A stretch of DNA of 64,000 nucleotides from Peribacillus sp. ACCC06369 (lineage in GTDB: Bacteria; Bacillota; Bacilli; Bacillales; DSM-1321): NCBI RefSeq assembly GCF_030348945.1, contig NZ_JAUCEN010000002.1, positions 4,588,001-4,652,000 on the forward strand, in the 5' to 3' direction. The notes below the pieces were generated by a model that saw only the letters and a program-made list of their open reading frames with translations, did not search any database and had not been told where the DNA came from. Below, piece after piece: positions 42,391 to 50,462 of the stretch; position 1 is the stretch's first letter, and each line of letters starts with the position of its first letter. A program made the position numbers and the translations under genes.

Positions 42391-43803
42391 TTGATAAAAG
42401 TTAAGGTTGGTTTACGGCCCATTGCAAGTAAGATAAATTTACCTACTGTTTTGAAAACAACTATACTTCCAGGTGACTCAATTGAAAGATTATTTATTGC
42501 AACCCAGGTAGGAGAGATCTTTTACATAGGAAACGGAGTTATAAGGACTTTTTTAGATATTCGCCCGCGAATCCTAAAACTAGGTGTTTCTGGTGGCGGA
42601 TATGATGAACGGGGATTGCTGGGGCTAGCGTTTCATCCCGAATTTTATTATAACGGTCTGTTTTATCTTCATTATTCAGTAGCTGGAACACAAGGACCAG
42701 GTGCTCTTCGTGAATCTTTTAAGCCTGACCCGTGTGATCCTAGAACGTTAAACCTAAGGTGGATAAATAGAGAAACGCAATATGATCATATTGATACAAT
42801 TGAAGAATGGATTTTACAATCGAATGGTCAACCCCGAAAACGACGGACATTACTTAACTTAAGAAGACCATTTTCAAATCATAATGGGGTCAATAGTTTA
42901 AACTTTTCACCTGAAACAGGAAAACTTGTTTTAACAACCGGAGATGGTGGATCAGGCTATGATCCATTTAACTTAAGCCAGGACGATCTAGAAATCGCTG
43001 GTAAAATAATTGAAATTGATGTAGGTAAGGATATATACATCAATAATCCACCCATTGTCACACGTTTTAATGAACTTCCCACAACTATTCAGGAAACGCT
43101 CATGGTAATGGCCAAAGGGGTTCGCAATATACCAGGCATTTCATTTCAAAAGTTTTATAATCAGTATATTAAATATGCGGGAAATGTCGGACAGGATTTG
43201 GTAGAGTCCATTTTTTCATTCGTTCATTATAAACCAATACCGGTTACTCAGCTTATTCAAGCTTCTTTAATAAATTCTGAACCTGACAAAGAAGAATTTA
43301 TTAACTTTGGCTGGCGAGGTTGGGAAGGTGCTTTTCCTGCTTCGATTATAAGAGGCTGCACTGAAAATCCGACTTTGGATGAGAAAACAATTGCTTTTTA
43401 CAATGAAGCAGTAACAATTTCAGGTAGTCGTCTTCAGCCATTAACTAGTTATTTTCATAAAGATACCAGACCCGATAAGTTTGGAGGAACTGCACTTACA
43501 GGAGTGCAAGCCTATATGGGGGAAAGTATCCCTGGTTTAACAGGAAGCGTTGTGTTTACCGACCTTGCCCGGAAAGAATCTCAACCTCAGGTTCGAGGGG
43601 CTTTAGCTTATACCATCGTAAGACCAAATGGTGAACAAAATGATTTTAGTGTGATACAAACCGATTATGAATTTGGGTCTCAATCAGCCTATTATGTTAG
43701 TTTGGGAACGAACCTCAATCAAACCAGATTATATTTAGCAGTTTATGGCTCCATGAAAGTGACTGATTTTAACCAAGGCACTGTTTTTGAAATAATTCCA
43801 TGA
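42391..43803 (+). CDS. PQQ-type sugar (glucose/sorbosone) dehydrogenase family protein
   Basis: A protein of about 470 residues with the six-bladed beta-propeller of the glucose/sorbosone dehydrogenase family. Blade motifs include ERLFIATQVGEIFYIGNG, ERGLLGLAFHPEFYYNGLFY, SNHNGVNSLNFSPETGKLVL and FGWRGWEGAFPASIIRG. Family enzymes oxidise sugars in the periplasm or outside the cell, yet no signal peptide is visible here, so it would be cytoplasmic or exported unusually. TTG 42391, with AGGAAGGAG 11 nt upstream, is my start; GTG 42379 overlaps the site. Cofactor use in a Firmicute is uncertain. Confidence 0.82.
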   Translation: MIKVKVGLRPIASKINLPTVLKTTILPGDSIERLFIATQVGEIFYIGNGVIRTFLDIRPRILKLGVSGGGYDERGLLGLAFHPEFYYNGLFYLHYSVAGTQGPGALRESFKPDPCDPRTLNLRWINRETQYDHIDTIEEWILQSNGQPRKRRTLLNLRRPFSNHNGVNSLNFSPETGKLVLTTGDGGSGYDPFNLSQDDLEIAGKIIEIDVGKDIYINNPPIVTRFNELPTTIQETLMVMAKGVRNIPGISFQKFYNQYIKYAGNVGQDLVESIFSFVHYKPIPVTQLIQASLINSEPDKEEFINFGWRGWEGAFPASIIRGCTENPTLDEKTIAFYNEAVTISGSRLQPLTSYFHKDTRPDKFGGTALTGVQAYMGESIPGLTGSVVFTDLARKESQPQVRGALAYTIVRPNGEQNDFSVIQTDYEFGSQSAYYVSLGTNLNQTRLYLAVYGSMKVTDFNQGTVFEIIP

Positions 43804-43883
43804 ATCATAACTATAAAATTCTACTTGATAAATCTCTACATGGATTTAAGTAATCGAAATTAAAACCAAGTGATGGAGAATCA

Positions 43884-44438
43884 CTAAATTATAATCATTT
43901 TTAATCTTTTAAAAATGATTAAAGCAATTTCAACCCATAACCAGCTATAAATGAAAGCCAATAAAAAGCCAATTGTAAGAAATGAAAAGGAAACAGGGAC
44001 GGCTGGACCTAAAACTGGAAAGTGAAAAATAAATATTAGACTCATAATTCCTAACATTAAAAGAATTGCACCAGTGGCAATAATACTTAATCTCTTCCTA
44101 AAAAAGTAAAAAGATGCCCCTATGCCAAGTCCTAACAACCCTGTTGTAAAAGGAAATACAATTAGTTCAGATGGCTGTATGATGAATAACAACATAATTG
44201 TCAGAAAGTAGGACATTACTCCAAATGGAATGGAAAACATGGAACATAACAGAATAGGTGCAGTGGCTAGCGGACTTAAAAAATATCCTATACCTGGTAA
44301 AAAGCCAGCAGCAGCCTGTAGAATAGCAGCAATACAGGCAAAGATAGACCCTAAAATGAGCTTCATCGTTTTTTTATGTTTATTGAATATTATTTGAGAT
44401 AAACGAACCTCATCAGAAATAGGTTTAAAAAAATACAC
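43884..44438 (-). CDS. Multi-helix membrane protein, possibly ECF S-component-like
   Basis: A 184-residue protein with six hydrophobic segments starting at about residue 28 (LILGSIFACIAAILQAAAGF; LATAPILLCSMFSIPFGVMS; FLTIMLLFIIQPSELIVFPF and so on). The order of helices and the AxLQAAAGFLPGIGYF start resemble energy-coupling factor substrate-binding proteins or YybS-like proteins, but the match is weak. It starts with GTG after GAGGTG. Function unknown. Confidence 0.6.
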   Translation of the reverse strand: MYFFKPISDEVRLSQIIFNKHKKTMKLILGSIFACIAAILQAAAGFLPGIGYFLSPLATAPILLCSMFSIPFGVMSYFLTIMLLFIIQPSELIVFPFTTGLLGLGIGASFYFFRKRLSIIATGAILLMLGIMSLIFIFHFPVLGPAVPVSFSFLTIGFLLAFIYSWLWVEIALIIFKRLKMIII

Positions 44439-44667
44439 CTTTCCACCTCATTCTAAATGGTTTATACGTTACGATACATTGTATTACCATTTATTAGAGG
44501 TGGAACAATTATTAATAATTCAAACATCAATATCCTGTGTAATGAAAAACTTAATAAAAAATCTCTCTAAAACTTAACCGGTAATACAAAGGAAAGAACA
44601 TCTTTGGAGGAAAGTTAGCTGTTATGAGGATGTCTGGGTAAAAAGTAATTTCCTTTGCCTATAAAAA

Positions 44668-44692
44668 AAACAAGGCCTTATAGGCCCTGCTT
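44668..44692 (-). terminator. Intrinsic terminator of the cupredoxin gene
   Basis: On the minus strand CAGGGCC and GGCCTTG form the stem, followed by TTTTTTTT. Confidence 0.65.
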
Positions 44693-44693
44693 C

Positions 44694-45083
44694 TTATTTG
44701 ACAATTACTTCTCCAACCATTCCTTCCTGGAAATGGTACCGGCATTTCAGTTCATATGTACCGGGCTGTTTAGGATTCACGGTAATGTTTTTTTCTGTAC
44801 CTGGCTGGACCTCGGCGTCAATTCCGAGCTTTTCCACTGTGAAGGTGTGCTCTTTTGTACCTTTGTTTTTCAATATCAACGTTGTGGCTGTTCCATTCGG
44901 AATAGTGATGACTTTCGGATTAAAGAGATCATCGTTCAACTCGACCTCAATCGATTTTCCTGTCTCCATAGGCTGAGTTACAACCCCGGATTCGGCATAT
45001 ACGCCGAGTGAGCCTAGTGAAGTCACAACTACAACCATTGCAAGCACAACGACCAATCCTGTTACCCACTTTTTCACAGACAT
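44694..45083 (-). CDS. Cupredoxin domain-containing secreted protein
   Basis: A 129-residue protein with a signal peptide (WVTGLVVVLAMVVVVTSLGS, cleavage near VYAES) and a single cupredoxin beta-barrel. Type 1 copper ligands are visible: His in TKEHTFTV, then Cys, His and Met in LKCRYHFQEGMVGEV. It is probably an extracellular blue-copper electron carrier or copper-binding protein. ATG 45083 with AAGGAGGG at 7 nt sets the start. It stands alone, without a copper operon beside it. Confidence 0.88.
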   Translation of the reverse strand: MSVKKWVTGLVVVLAMVVVVTSLGSLGVYAESGVVTQPMETGKSIEVELNDDLFNPKVITIPNGTATTLILKNKGTKEHTFTVEKLGIDAEVQPGTEKNITVNPKQPGTYELKCRYHFQEGMVGEVIVK

Positions 45084-45213
45084 TCGCAATCCCTCCTTCC
45101 CTAACACTATTTTTTTCTAATTCATAAAATATTATTACTATTATTTGGTTGCAACGTGCTTTCAAATAATAAAGAAAAAGATCGACTCTAATGGCGATCT
45201 TCTGGAATCCATT

Positions 45214-45259
45214 CTTATGCAACTAAACTGCCCGTTACTTTAAGTACATTTTTACAATC
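45214..45259 (-). repeat. GTTAG repeat R26 (fused arms)
   Basis: CTTATGCAACTAAACTGCCC, then GTTACTTTAAGTACA. The same fused form as R25. A degenerate left arm (CTGGCCCGTTTGCTGAATAA) follows at 45299-45318. Confidence 0.75.
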
Positions 45260-45378
45260 TTATTTATTAAAATAAATATCTAAGTCTAATTCCATTATCT
45301 GGCCCGTTTGCTGAATAAGTGACTATTACTATCGAGTATTACCTATATTGTATTTTATCTTTGGAATGTGCAATATTA

Positions 45379-45942
45379 TTAATCCCCATTCAAATGATAG
45401 ATTAGTTGCACAACGCCAGAGGAGAACGTTCTTGTATTAACCACTTTTAAATTCAACCTCTGTTTTATATCAATAAACAACGGTTTTCCTTCTCCCAAAA
45501 TTACAGGGTGAACAGATAATCTAAATTCATCAACAAGCCCTAAGTTGATAAAACTAGTAATAAGACTTGCTCCACCATATAACCAGATGTCTTTACCAGG
45601 CTTATTCTTTAATTTATTTACTTCTTCAAGAATATTATCATTTATGAATATCGCTTTATTATCAGTCCCTTTTTGCGTTCTGGAAAACACATATTTTTCT
45701 TTACTATGAACTAATTCCCAAATTTCTTTATCTGTATCTTCAATTTCTGGAGTAAATTGTCCCCATAAATCGTAGCTTTTTCTTCCATATAAAATAGTAT
45801 CAATTTGATTTAAGAAATTAATAAACCCCATCTCAGAATCCATGATGCACCAATCAACTTCCCCATTTTTCCCTTCAATAAAACCATCTAAAGTAATTGC
45901 TAAATCTAAAATTATTCTTCTTGGTCGTACGTTATTGGTCAT
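45379..45942 (-). CDS. Dihydrofolate reductase family protein (RibD C-terminal-like)
   Basis: A 187-residue protein of the DHFR/RibD-C fold. RRIILDLAITLDGFIEGKNG, ILYGRKSYDLWGQF (the YGRxTY motif) and KDIWLYGGASLITSFINLGL (NADPH-binding GG) are in the usual order of YwjB/YyaP-type proteins. Genuine folate activity is unlikely; the substrate is unknown. GGGAGG precedes the ATG. DHFR-like genes are common in cassettes. Confidence 0.88.
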   Translation of the reverse strand: MTNNVRPRRIILDLAITLDGFIEGKNGEVDWCIMDSEMGFINFLNQIDTILYGRKSYDLWGQFTPEIEDTDKEIWELVHSKEKYVFSRTQKGTDNKAIFINDNILEEVNKLKNKPGKDIWLYGGASLITSFINLGLVDEFRLSVHPVILGEGKPLFIDIKQRLNLKVVNTRTFSSGVVQLIYHLNGD

Positions 45943-46097
45943 AATTCTTCCTCCCTTTAATCATTTAGATATAGTTTCTCCCGCCAAGTTTTTTTATATT
46001 TTCATTATTTACAGCATTTATTTCTGAATATTACTGATGTTATTAAACTGCCTTCCCTTAATAACAATTAGTTATTCAGGATATGGCATATACACTC

Positions 46098-46226
46098 TTG
46101 AACTTTCCCGCCCCGTTTGTTGCATAGGGGTACTTTCTTTCTTCTCTAATTTGAATGGAAACTCACATTCAAAAGACCACCAATTTGGTGGCCTTCTAAA
46201 TGAACTAACACACTCGTTAGTTAAGT
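46098..46226 (-). repeat. GTTAG repeat R27 (full, enlarged centre)
   Basis: TTGAACTTTCCCGCCCCGTT, TGTTGCATA, then an insert, hairpin AGACCACCAATTTGGTGGCC, TAAATGAACTAACACACTCG, TTAGTTAAG. A fourth centre type. A further degenerate left arm (TTAAACTGCCTTCCC) is at 46043. Confidence 0.75.
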
Positions 46227-46337
46227 GTTTATATTTTAATTGGCTTCAAATGGTATCTTTCTAATATCGGAAACATCCGTGTGTTCGTAGTTAATCACTT
46301 CGAAACCATTCGGTGCAGCCTATGTCCTTCATAAGGA

Positions 46338-46457
46338 TTATGTTTTATTTGTTTTTCTTTTTTCAATTTCTTTTTTCACCAAAGGAATTACCTTTTCTTT
46401 TACTGCTTTTTGTACTTTTGGATCATTTATTAATTTTTTTAATTTGTCCTTCAACAT
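46338..46457 (-). CDS. Lysine-rich small protein (39 aa)
   Basis: A short ORF with GGAGG 6-7 nt before ATG 46457. It encodes MLKDKLKKLINDPKVQKAVK, EKVIPLVKKEIEKRKTNKT. Net charge is strongly positive and it is likely one or two helices. No family recognised. It is the only gene candidate between R27 and R28. Confidence 0.6.
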   Translation of the reverse strand: MLKDKLKKLINDPKVQKAVKEKVIPLVKKEIEKRKTNKT

Positions 46458-46767
46458 TCATACCTCCGATTTATTAAATTTGGGATTTAACTAATATGGA
46501 GTTGTGTCCTAAAGGAATAAGATTCTGCTATCATATGACTATTGTACCTTAAAGAATACACTGTGTCTTGCAGGAGCCAGACACCCAAATGTGAAAGAAA
46601 CAGATTAATTGGTATACTTTAATTTTATTATTTCGGATATATAACCTTTAATTCATCATGATAAAAAATTGAAATAGATAAAATTACTAATATCGTACCC
46701 CATTACAATACAAGTAAATCCTGGAACGATTTCATGCTGAATCTAAATAAAAGGTAATTATAGTAAA
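46458..46767. other. Gap without a recognised gene
   Basis: A+T-rich, no ORF with a ribosome site and no clear hairpin except the start of repeat R28. Confidence 0.4.
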
Positions 46768-46825
46768 AAGAAAAAACTCCCTTAAAGACAGCTCTCATTT
46801 TCAGCTAACGTACCTGTTAGTTGTA
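46768..46825 (-). repeat. GTTAG repeat R28 (hairpin and right arm)
   Basis: AAGAAAAAACTCCCTTAAAG, ACAGCTC, CAGCTAACGTACCTGTTAG. The left arm is missing. It ends 28 bp before the stop of the next gene. Confidence 0.75.
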
Positions 46826-46852
46826 GAGGTTTTTTTAAGCACTTAAATTCCA

Positions 46853-47065
46853 CTATAAACTTATAGGGGCTTCTTCACGAGTACAGGTCAGGTATTTTCG
46901 GGATATAGCATTAAAATATCCTACATCAATAATTGCTTTTTCTCCTTTATCAGGGCATTGAATATGCGTCAGCTGAAGTGATTTATTGATGATGACCAAG
47001 TCTATTGCGTCCAATTCCTTTTTGCAGCACGAACATTTTACAGCTAGTAAGTTTTCCTTTTCCAT
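46853..47065 (-). CDS. Small cysteine-cluster protein
   Basis: A 70-residue protein with CSCCKKELDAIDLV near the N-terminus and single cysteines in THIQCPDKGE and YLTCTREE, so a possible zinc site. Cytoplasmic. No family recognised. A GGGG run lies upstream of the ATG. Single gene next to R28. Confidence 0.6.
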   Translation of the reverse strand: MEKENLLAVKCSCCKKELDAIDLVIINKSLQLTHIQCPDKGEKAIIDVGYFNAISRKYLTCTREEAPISL

Positions 47066-47139
47066 TAAAAGATGCCCCCTTTTGATAAATAGTTATTCTT
47101 CATTTCTAGTCGCTAATCCTACCAGTTCACACAACTGTC

Positions 47140-47250
47140 AAAAATTCCTTTTTCCAGTCGTTTGATTCGGTAGATGAATTATTAGAACAATCTACGATTG
47201 ACGGGAAGTCTTTACAAGAAGGATGGATCCGTATTAAAAAGGATTATTAG
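47140..47250 (+). pseudogene. Unidentified C-terminal protein fragment
   Basis: A plus-strand frame without a start encodes FDSVDELLEQSTIDGKSLQE, GWIRIKKDY and ends at TAG 47250. Composition and codon use look protein-coding. It is probably the 3' remnant of a lost gene; I cannot name it. Confidence 0.35.
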
Positions 47251-47381
47251 GCTATTCGTTTCTGTTGGCAATGTAAATTATTTGGTACAATACCCCTCAG
47301 CTGAATTTTTCTTCCATCAAGAAAAAGACCACAAAAAGGATCTGGTACATATGACTATACTATAATTGGATTTATCTACCA

Positions 47382-47457
47382 CTTAATAAACTGCCCCTTT
47401 AGCTCTATAAGAAAAAAGCGACGCTTCGTTATTGAAGTATCGCACATGTTAGTTCAA
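47382..47457 (-). repeat. GTTAG repeat R29 (full copy)
   Basis: CTTAATAAACTGCCCCTTTA, GCTCTATAAG, hairpin AGCGACGCTTCGTT, TTGAAGTATCGCACATGTT, AGTTCAA. Confidence 0.78.
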
Positions 47458-47517
47458 CAACTATTTCATTTGCATTAAGCTTGTCCACAAAAATTCTTCT
47501 CCGAAAAATTCACTTGG

Positions 47518-47712
47518 TTGAGTAATCTTTTTCATTCCCCTAAAACTTTTGATATCAAAATCCTTTGCGAATACTTCTTTAAGTCTGCTACATACGGCAG
47601 TCAAGGTGGCATCATTGTGTTAATGATCTGGTTTTATTTATCTGGGTTCATCATCATTATATGGGGAGAAATCAATGCCTTCATCAATGAAGATCATCCA
47701 AAATGTAAATGA
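47518..47712 (+). pseudogene. YihY/BrkB family membrane protein, C-terminal fragment
   Basis: The last third of a YihY/virulence factor BrkB-type protein: ATYGSQGGIIVLMIWFYLSG, then FIIIIWGEINAFINEDHPK. The GG-x-IVLMxWFYLSG and GGEINA helix motifs are conserved in the family. Residues before about 20 do not match, and the four or five upstream helices are missing, so this is a relic. It lies 60 bp past repeat R29. Confidence 0.7.
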
Positions 47713-47798
47713 GCTTCCTTCAGTTCCCTTAATACCTGAAAGCCCTTCAACGAACACTAATTAAGAAATAACATCTTGTATTGGGGAGGAATTCTTTC

Positions 47799-47882
47799 AT
47801 AAGTAAGAAAGGAAAGCATAAGGGTAAAAAGGGGAACCATAAAACATCAAGTTCTGCAAATGGGCAGAATGGCTATCATTAA
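47799..47882 (+). CDS. Lys/Gly-rich 27-aa ORF with ATA in place of the start codon
   Basis: GGGGAGGA, spaced 8 nt, precedes ATA, then SKKGKHKGKKGNHKTSSSAN, GQNGYH and TAA. A terminator follows at once. Ribosome site, compact frame and terminator suggest a real small gene whose ATG has mutated to ATA, or which uses a rare start. The basic, polar composition resembles small spore or stress proteins. The alternative in-frame TTG lies in the ribosome site. Confidence 0.45.
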   Translation: MSKKGKHKGKKGNHKTSSSANGQNGYH

Positions 47883-47896
47883 AAAGTTAAGCTGCA

Positions 47897-47932
47897 TACA
47901 AAAGGGAACCTTTTAGGCTCCCTTTTGTATCT
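47897..47932 (+). terminator. Intrinsic terminator
   Basis: CAAAAGGGAACC pairs with GGCTCCCTTTTG around a TTTTA loop. Confidence 0.75.
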
Positions 47933-47994
47933 GTTTTACTAAAATTTAAAGAGGAGTGTAATCAATCCGTATCTTTTCACTTTTTTTTGTAGTT

Positions 47995-48147
47995 TCATTT
48001 AGGTCTTGTAGCTCTTATTTTCCCACTTTCACCTAGCTCACGAGAAAACTCTTCATCCACACGATCCGGTTCTATTTTTAAGTTTTTGGGAGTTTGAGGT
48101 AATGAATTTTTACTGCTAGATGGTTTTTGATTGTTTGATCTTCCCAT
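47995..48147 (-). CDS. YfhD-like small protein (50 aa)
   Basis: A short ORF with AGGAGG 8 nt before ATG 48147. It encodes MGRSNNQKPSSSKNSLPQTP, KNLKIEPDRVDEEFSREL and GESGKIRATRPK. The LPQTPxxLKxxPDxxDxEFSxEL pattern resembles the YfhD family of small hydrophilic Bacillus proteins of unknown function, often spore-associated. Convergent with the 27-residue ORF at 47799. Confidence 0.65.
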   Translation of the reverse strand: MGRSNNQKPSSSKNSLPQTPKNLKIEPDRVDEEFSRELGESGKIRATRPK

Positions 48148-48261
48148 AATATTGCCTCCTAACGAAATTTTAATCTTTATTAGTATGGCTAAGAATCACA
48201 TTTATATATCTTTAGATTTGCTCATGAACGAACATTTTTATCTTAAAAACAGTTTTTGGTG

Positions 48262-48300
48262 ATAGCTCCGATCTTCAGCTAACGCACCCGTTCTTTAGCT
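48262..48300 (-). repeat. GTTAG repeat R30 (half hairpin and right arm)
   Basis: GATAGCTCCGATCTTCAGCT, then AACGCACCCGTTCTTTAG. Left arm absent. Confidence 0.75.
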
Positions 48301-48324
48301 CAATAGCAAATGAATTACAACTCG

Positions 48325-48672
48325 TTATTTCTCCCAAAGCTCGACCAGTCGACCTTCAGGATCTTCAATCCAAATAAACTTTCCAAATTCACTAATCTCT
48401 TTTTTCTTCGCAAGAGGTACACCAATATGTTCAAGATGCTTAATAGTCTCGTTTAGATTATGTACTTCGAAATTTAACATCACTTGTTGTTCTGTTGGAA
48501 AATAACTGTCATTCTCGGTAAAGAAAGAAAAGATGGTCTCATTTCCTAATTGGGGTTTTATCACAGTCCCATTCCAATTTTCTATTTCAATCTTCAACAC
48601 TTCACTGTACCATTTTTTTATAACTTCAAGATTCTTAGTTCTCCAAAATATTCCTCCGAAACCTTTTATCAT
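48325..48672 (-). CDS. VOC family (glyoxalase-like) protein
   Basis: A 115-residue protein with paired beta-alpha-beta-beta-beta modules of the vicinal oxygen chelate fold (FGGIFWRTKNLEVIKKWYSE, MLNFEVHNLNETIKHLEHIG, FGKFIWIEDPEGRLVELWEK). The final ExxG/VELWE region carries the usual metal-ligand glutamate. Substrate unknown. CAGGGG lies upstream of the ATG. Single gene between R30 and R31. Confidence 0.85.
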   Translation of the reverse strand: MIKGFGGIFWRTKNLEVIKKWYSEVLKIEIENWNGTVIKPQLGNETIFSFFTENDSYFPTEQQVMLNFEVHNLNETIKHLEHIGVPLAKKKEISEFGKFIWIEDPEGRLVELWEK

Positions 48673-48752
48673 CGTATCTAACCCCTGTCTGTCATCAAAT
48701 TTTTAGCTATCCGATTACATTAGATATTCGAGATTTAAATTCAAGTTCCTTT

Positions 48753-48795
48753 TTCAACTTATCCTGCCCCTTTAGTTCCAAAAGAAAAAGGAACC
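48753..48795 (-). repeat. GTTAG repeat R31 (left arm; last copy seen)
   Basis: TTCAACTTATCCTGCCCCTT, TAGTTCCAAAAG, AAAAAGGAACC. No further clear copies lie to the right apart from a decayed stretch near 53445. Confidence 0.75.
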
Positions 48796-48822
48796 ATCCA
48801 AGTATGAACAAATTATAAAGGT

Positions 48823-49443
48823 TTAATCAAATATACCATCTCCATAATTTGTTCCATCAGTATCCAAAATGACTACCTTTGATTTTATACGAGTAAGTGC
48901 TACAGCTATATACGGATTTGGCTCAGGGTTTTTATTATAAGATGTCCGAATGCGGATGATAGTCTTTTCACTATCTTCTTTCACTTCCAACACTTCAATG
49001 GTATTTCCCTTTCTTTCACCACCCATTGATATTAATAAAAAGTCCTCCCCTTCACCTCCTTTAAACTTTTTGTAACCGACAATCGATGTATCTTTCTCGA
49101 TTTTTTCAATATAATTCCCGGTTTCATCATCCGTCAGTCTTTCTTTATCCACGACTCGATAGTCAACTTGATTGATAAATACGAATAATATATGAAGAGC
49201 AATGATTATTGGAACCCCAATAAAGAGAATTTTCCTTCCTAAGGAATACCTATTTAAGAAAAAATATAGAACCGCCAGTGTCAATACACCAAGGCTCAAT
49301 ACAGCATACGGCATCCCCTCGAACCCACCAATCACAAAAATTGAAAACACTAAAATCAAAATGCCTAGCGAAAATTGAAGTAAGATTTGCGTTCTATCCT
49401 CTATCCCTTTTACAAATACATAAGCGAGTCCGAATACAATCAT
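48823..49443 (-). CDS. Membrane protein of unknown function
   Basis: A protein of at least 206 residues: four helices in the N-terminal half (LLQFSLGILILVFSIFVIGG; YAVLSLGVLTLAVLYFFL; ILFIGVPIIIALHILFVFIN), then an external domain of about 110 residues (EKDTSIVGYKKFKGGEGEDF, IEVLEVKEDSEKTIIRIRTS). ATG 49443 has no ribosome site; GGGAG farther upstream precedes in-frame ATA/ATT codons, so the true start may be about 15 codons earlier at a non-standard codon. No family recognised. Confidence 0.55.
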   Translation of the reverse strand: MIVFGLAYVFVKGIEDRTQILLQFSLGILILVFSIFVIGGFEGMPYAVLSLGVLTLAVLYFFLNRYSLGRKILFIGVPIIIALHILFVFINQVDYRVVDKERLTDDETGNYIEKIEKDTSIVGYKKFKGGEGEDFLLISMGGERKGNTIEVLEVKEDSEKTIIRIRTSYNKNPEPNPYIAVALTRIKSKVVILDTDGTNYGDGIFD

Positions 49444-49596
49444 TGCTAGGATTATTCCTGCTTCATAAACGTATAAAAAAATACTTATCTCTCCCTTGGT
49501 TGTTATTTATATAAGGATATGTTTGTATAAATGGTTGTTAAGATTCCAGTCAAATTTTCAAGGAATGTTTTGTGCGGTAGAAACGTGAATACACAA

Positions 49597-49881
49597 TCAC
49601 ACGATTTGTTTTTTTGCTTGTTTATCAAGAATAATAATGAGCGTTTCACTCGGTTTCTTTTTCTTGATCATTCTATTAATTGAATAACGTTGTCCTAAGT
49701 AACCTCTAATTTGTTTGTTGTGATTAAAAAGCCTAGTGTATTTAGGATTGTAATACAAAGCCGTAAACCAATCGTATTCTTTTAGAATTTCAATGTGTTT
49801 GTCCGTATGTTTCGTACTATTATGCAATGACATAGATGCAACGAATAAAAAATCTAATGCTAACGATAATAATTCACCCAT
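49597..49881 (-). CDS. Uncharacterised small protein, paralogue of 21707-22000
   Basis: A 94-residue protein. After a hydrophobic N-terminus (LLSLALDFLFVASMSLHNS) the region from about residue 24 aligns with the protein at 21707-22000, including HIEILKEYDWF, NPKYTRLF and NRMIKKKKPSETLIIILD. GGAGG lies about 10 nt before ATG. This copy appears to keep its natural C-terminus (KQAKKQIV). Function unknown. Confidence 0.65.
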   Translation of the reverse strand: MGELLSLALDFLFVASMSLHNSTKHTDKHIEILKEYDWFTALYYNPKYTRLFNHNKQIRGYLGQRYSINRMIKKKKPSETLIIILDKQAKKQIV

Positions 49882-49920
49882 ACGAACGGGCCTCCACTCT
49901 CTAGTTACCCATGTAGTTTA

Positions 49921-50115
49921 TTAATCTAAATTAGATGGGTTTTTCAAATAAGAACTAAGTATGTAGCCACAATCTGTACAATAGTAAGTAATAATCTTGG
50001 AAGGTTTATTCCTTAAATTATCATGGGAAAACATCTGAACAAATTTAAACCCGGTTCCAAGAGCTCCTTTCTTAATATTGTTTGAGTTACATTTAGGGCA
50101 TTGTTCATCGTTCAT
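49921..50115 (-). CDS. Zinc-ribbon domain protein
   Basis: A 64-residue protein with two CxxC knuckles, CPKCNSNNIKKG near the N-terminus and YYCTDCGYILSSYL near the C-terminus, forming one zinc ribbon. AAGGAG lies upstream of the ATG. It is 40 bp upstream of the 94-residue gene on the same strand, so possibly co-transcribed. Specific role unknown. Confidence 0.75.
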   Translation of the reverse strand: MNDEQCPKCNSNNIKKGALGTGFKFVQMFSHDNLRNKPSKIITYYCTDCGYILSSYLKNPSNLD

Positions 50116-50390
50116 TCTCTTTTACACGCTCCTTATTTGGATAATATTACTAATTAATAGGATAACACATTCATTTATTTTATTACTATAAGGAGTATTA
50201 ATGATTACCGCACAGTTCGAATACACTACATTTCTTGAACTCCCTCAGACAAACGCCCGAAACGTTTTGATAATTCAACCCAAGCAGCAGGGGCACCTGG
50301 TACAGTGAATGGAGAGGGGAAAAAGTTCATAGAGGTTTGATTACAGAAGAATGAAGGTTTTGCTGAAGAGGAAATAACGAAATCAAAAAA
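50116..50390. other. Gap without a recognised gene
   Basis: CGCACAGTTCGAATACAC (50208-50225) resembles the bases upstream of repeat R23 at 38451. No ORF with a ribosome site is seen. Confidence 0.4.
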
Positions 50391-50425
50391 TTGCCTGAGT
50401 CCCTATGAATAGGGAACTCAGGCTG
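50391..50425. terminator. Strong hairpin terminator of the Lrp/AsnC gene
   Basis: GCCTGAGTCCCTAT pairs with AGGGAACTCAGGC. On the minus strand it lies just past the regulator stop and is followed by AATTTTTTG. Confidence 0.75.
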
Positions 50426-50462
50426 CATTGAGCGTATACTTTTTACAATTATGAAGCGTTCA

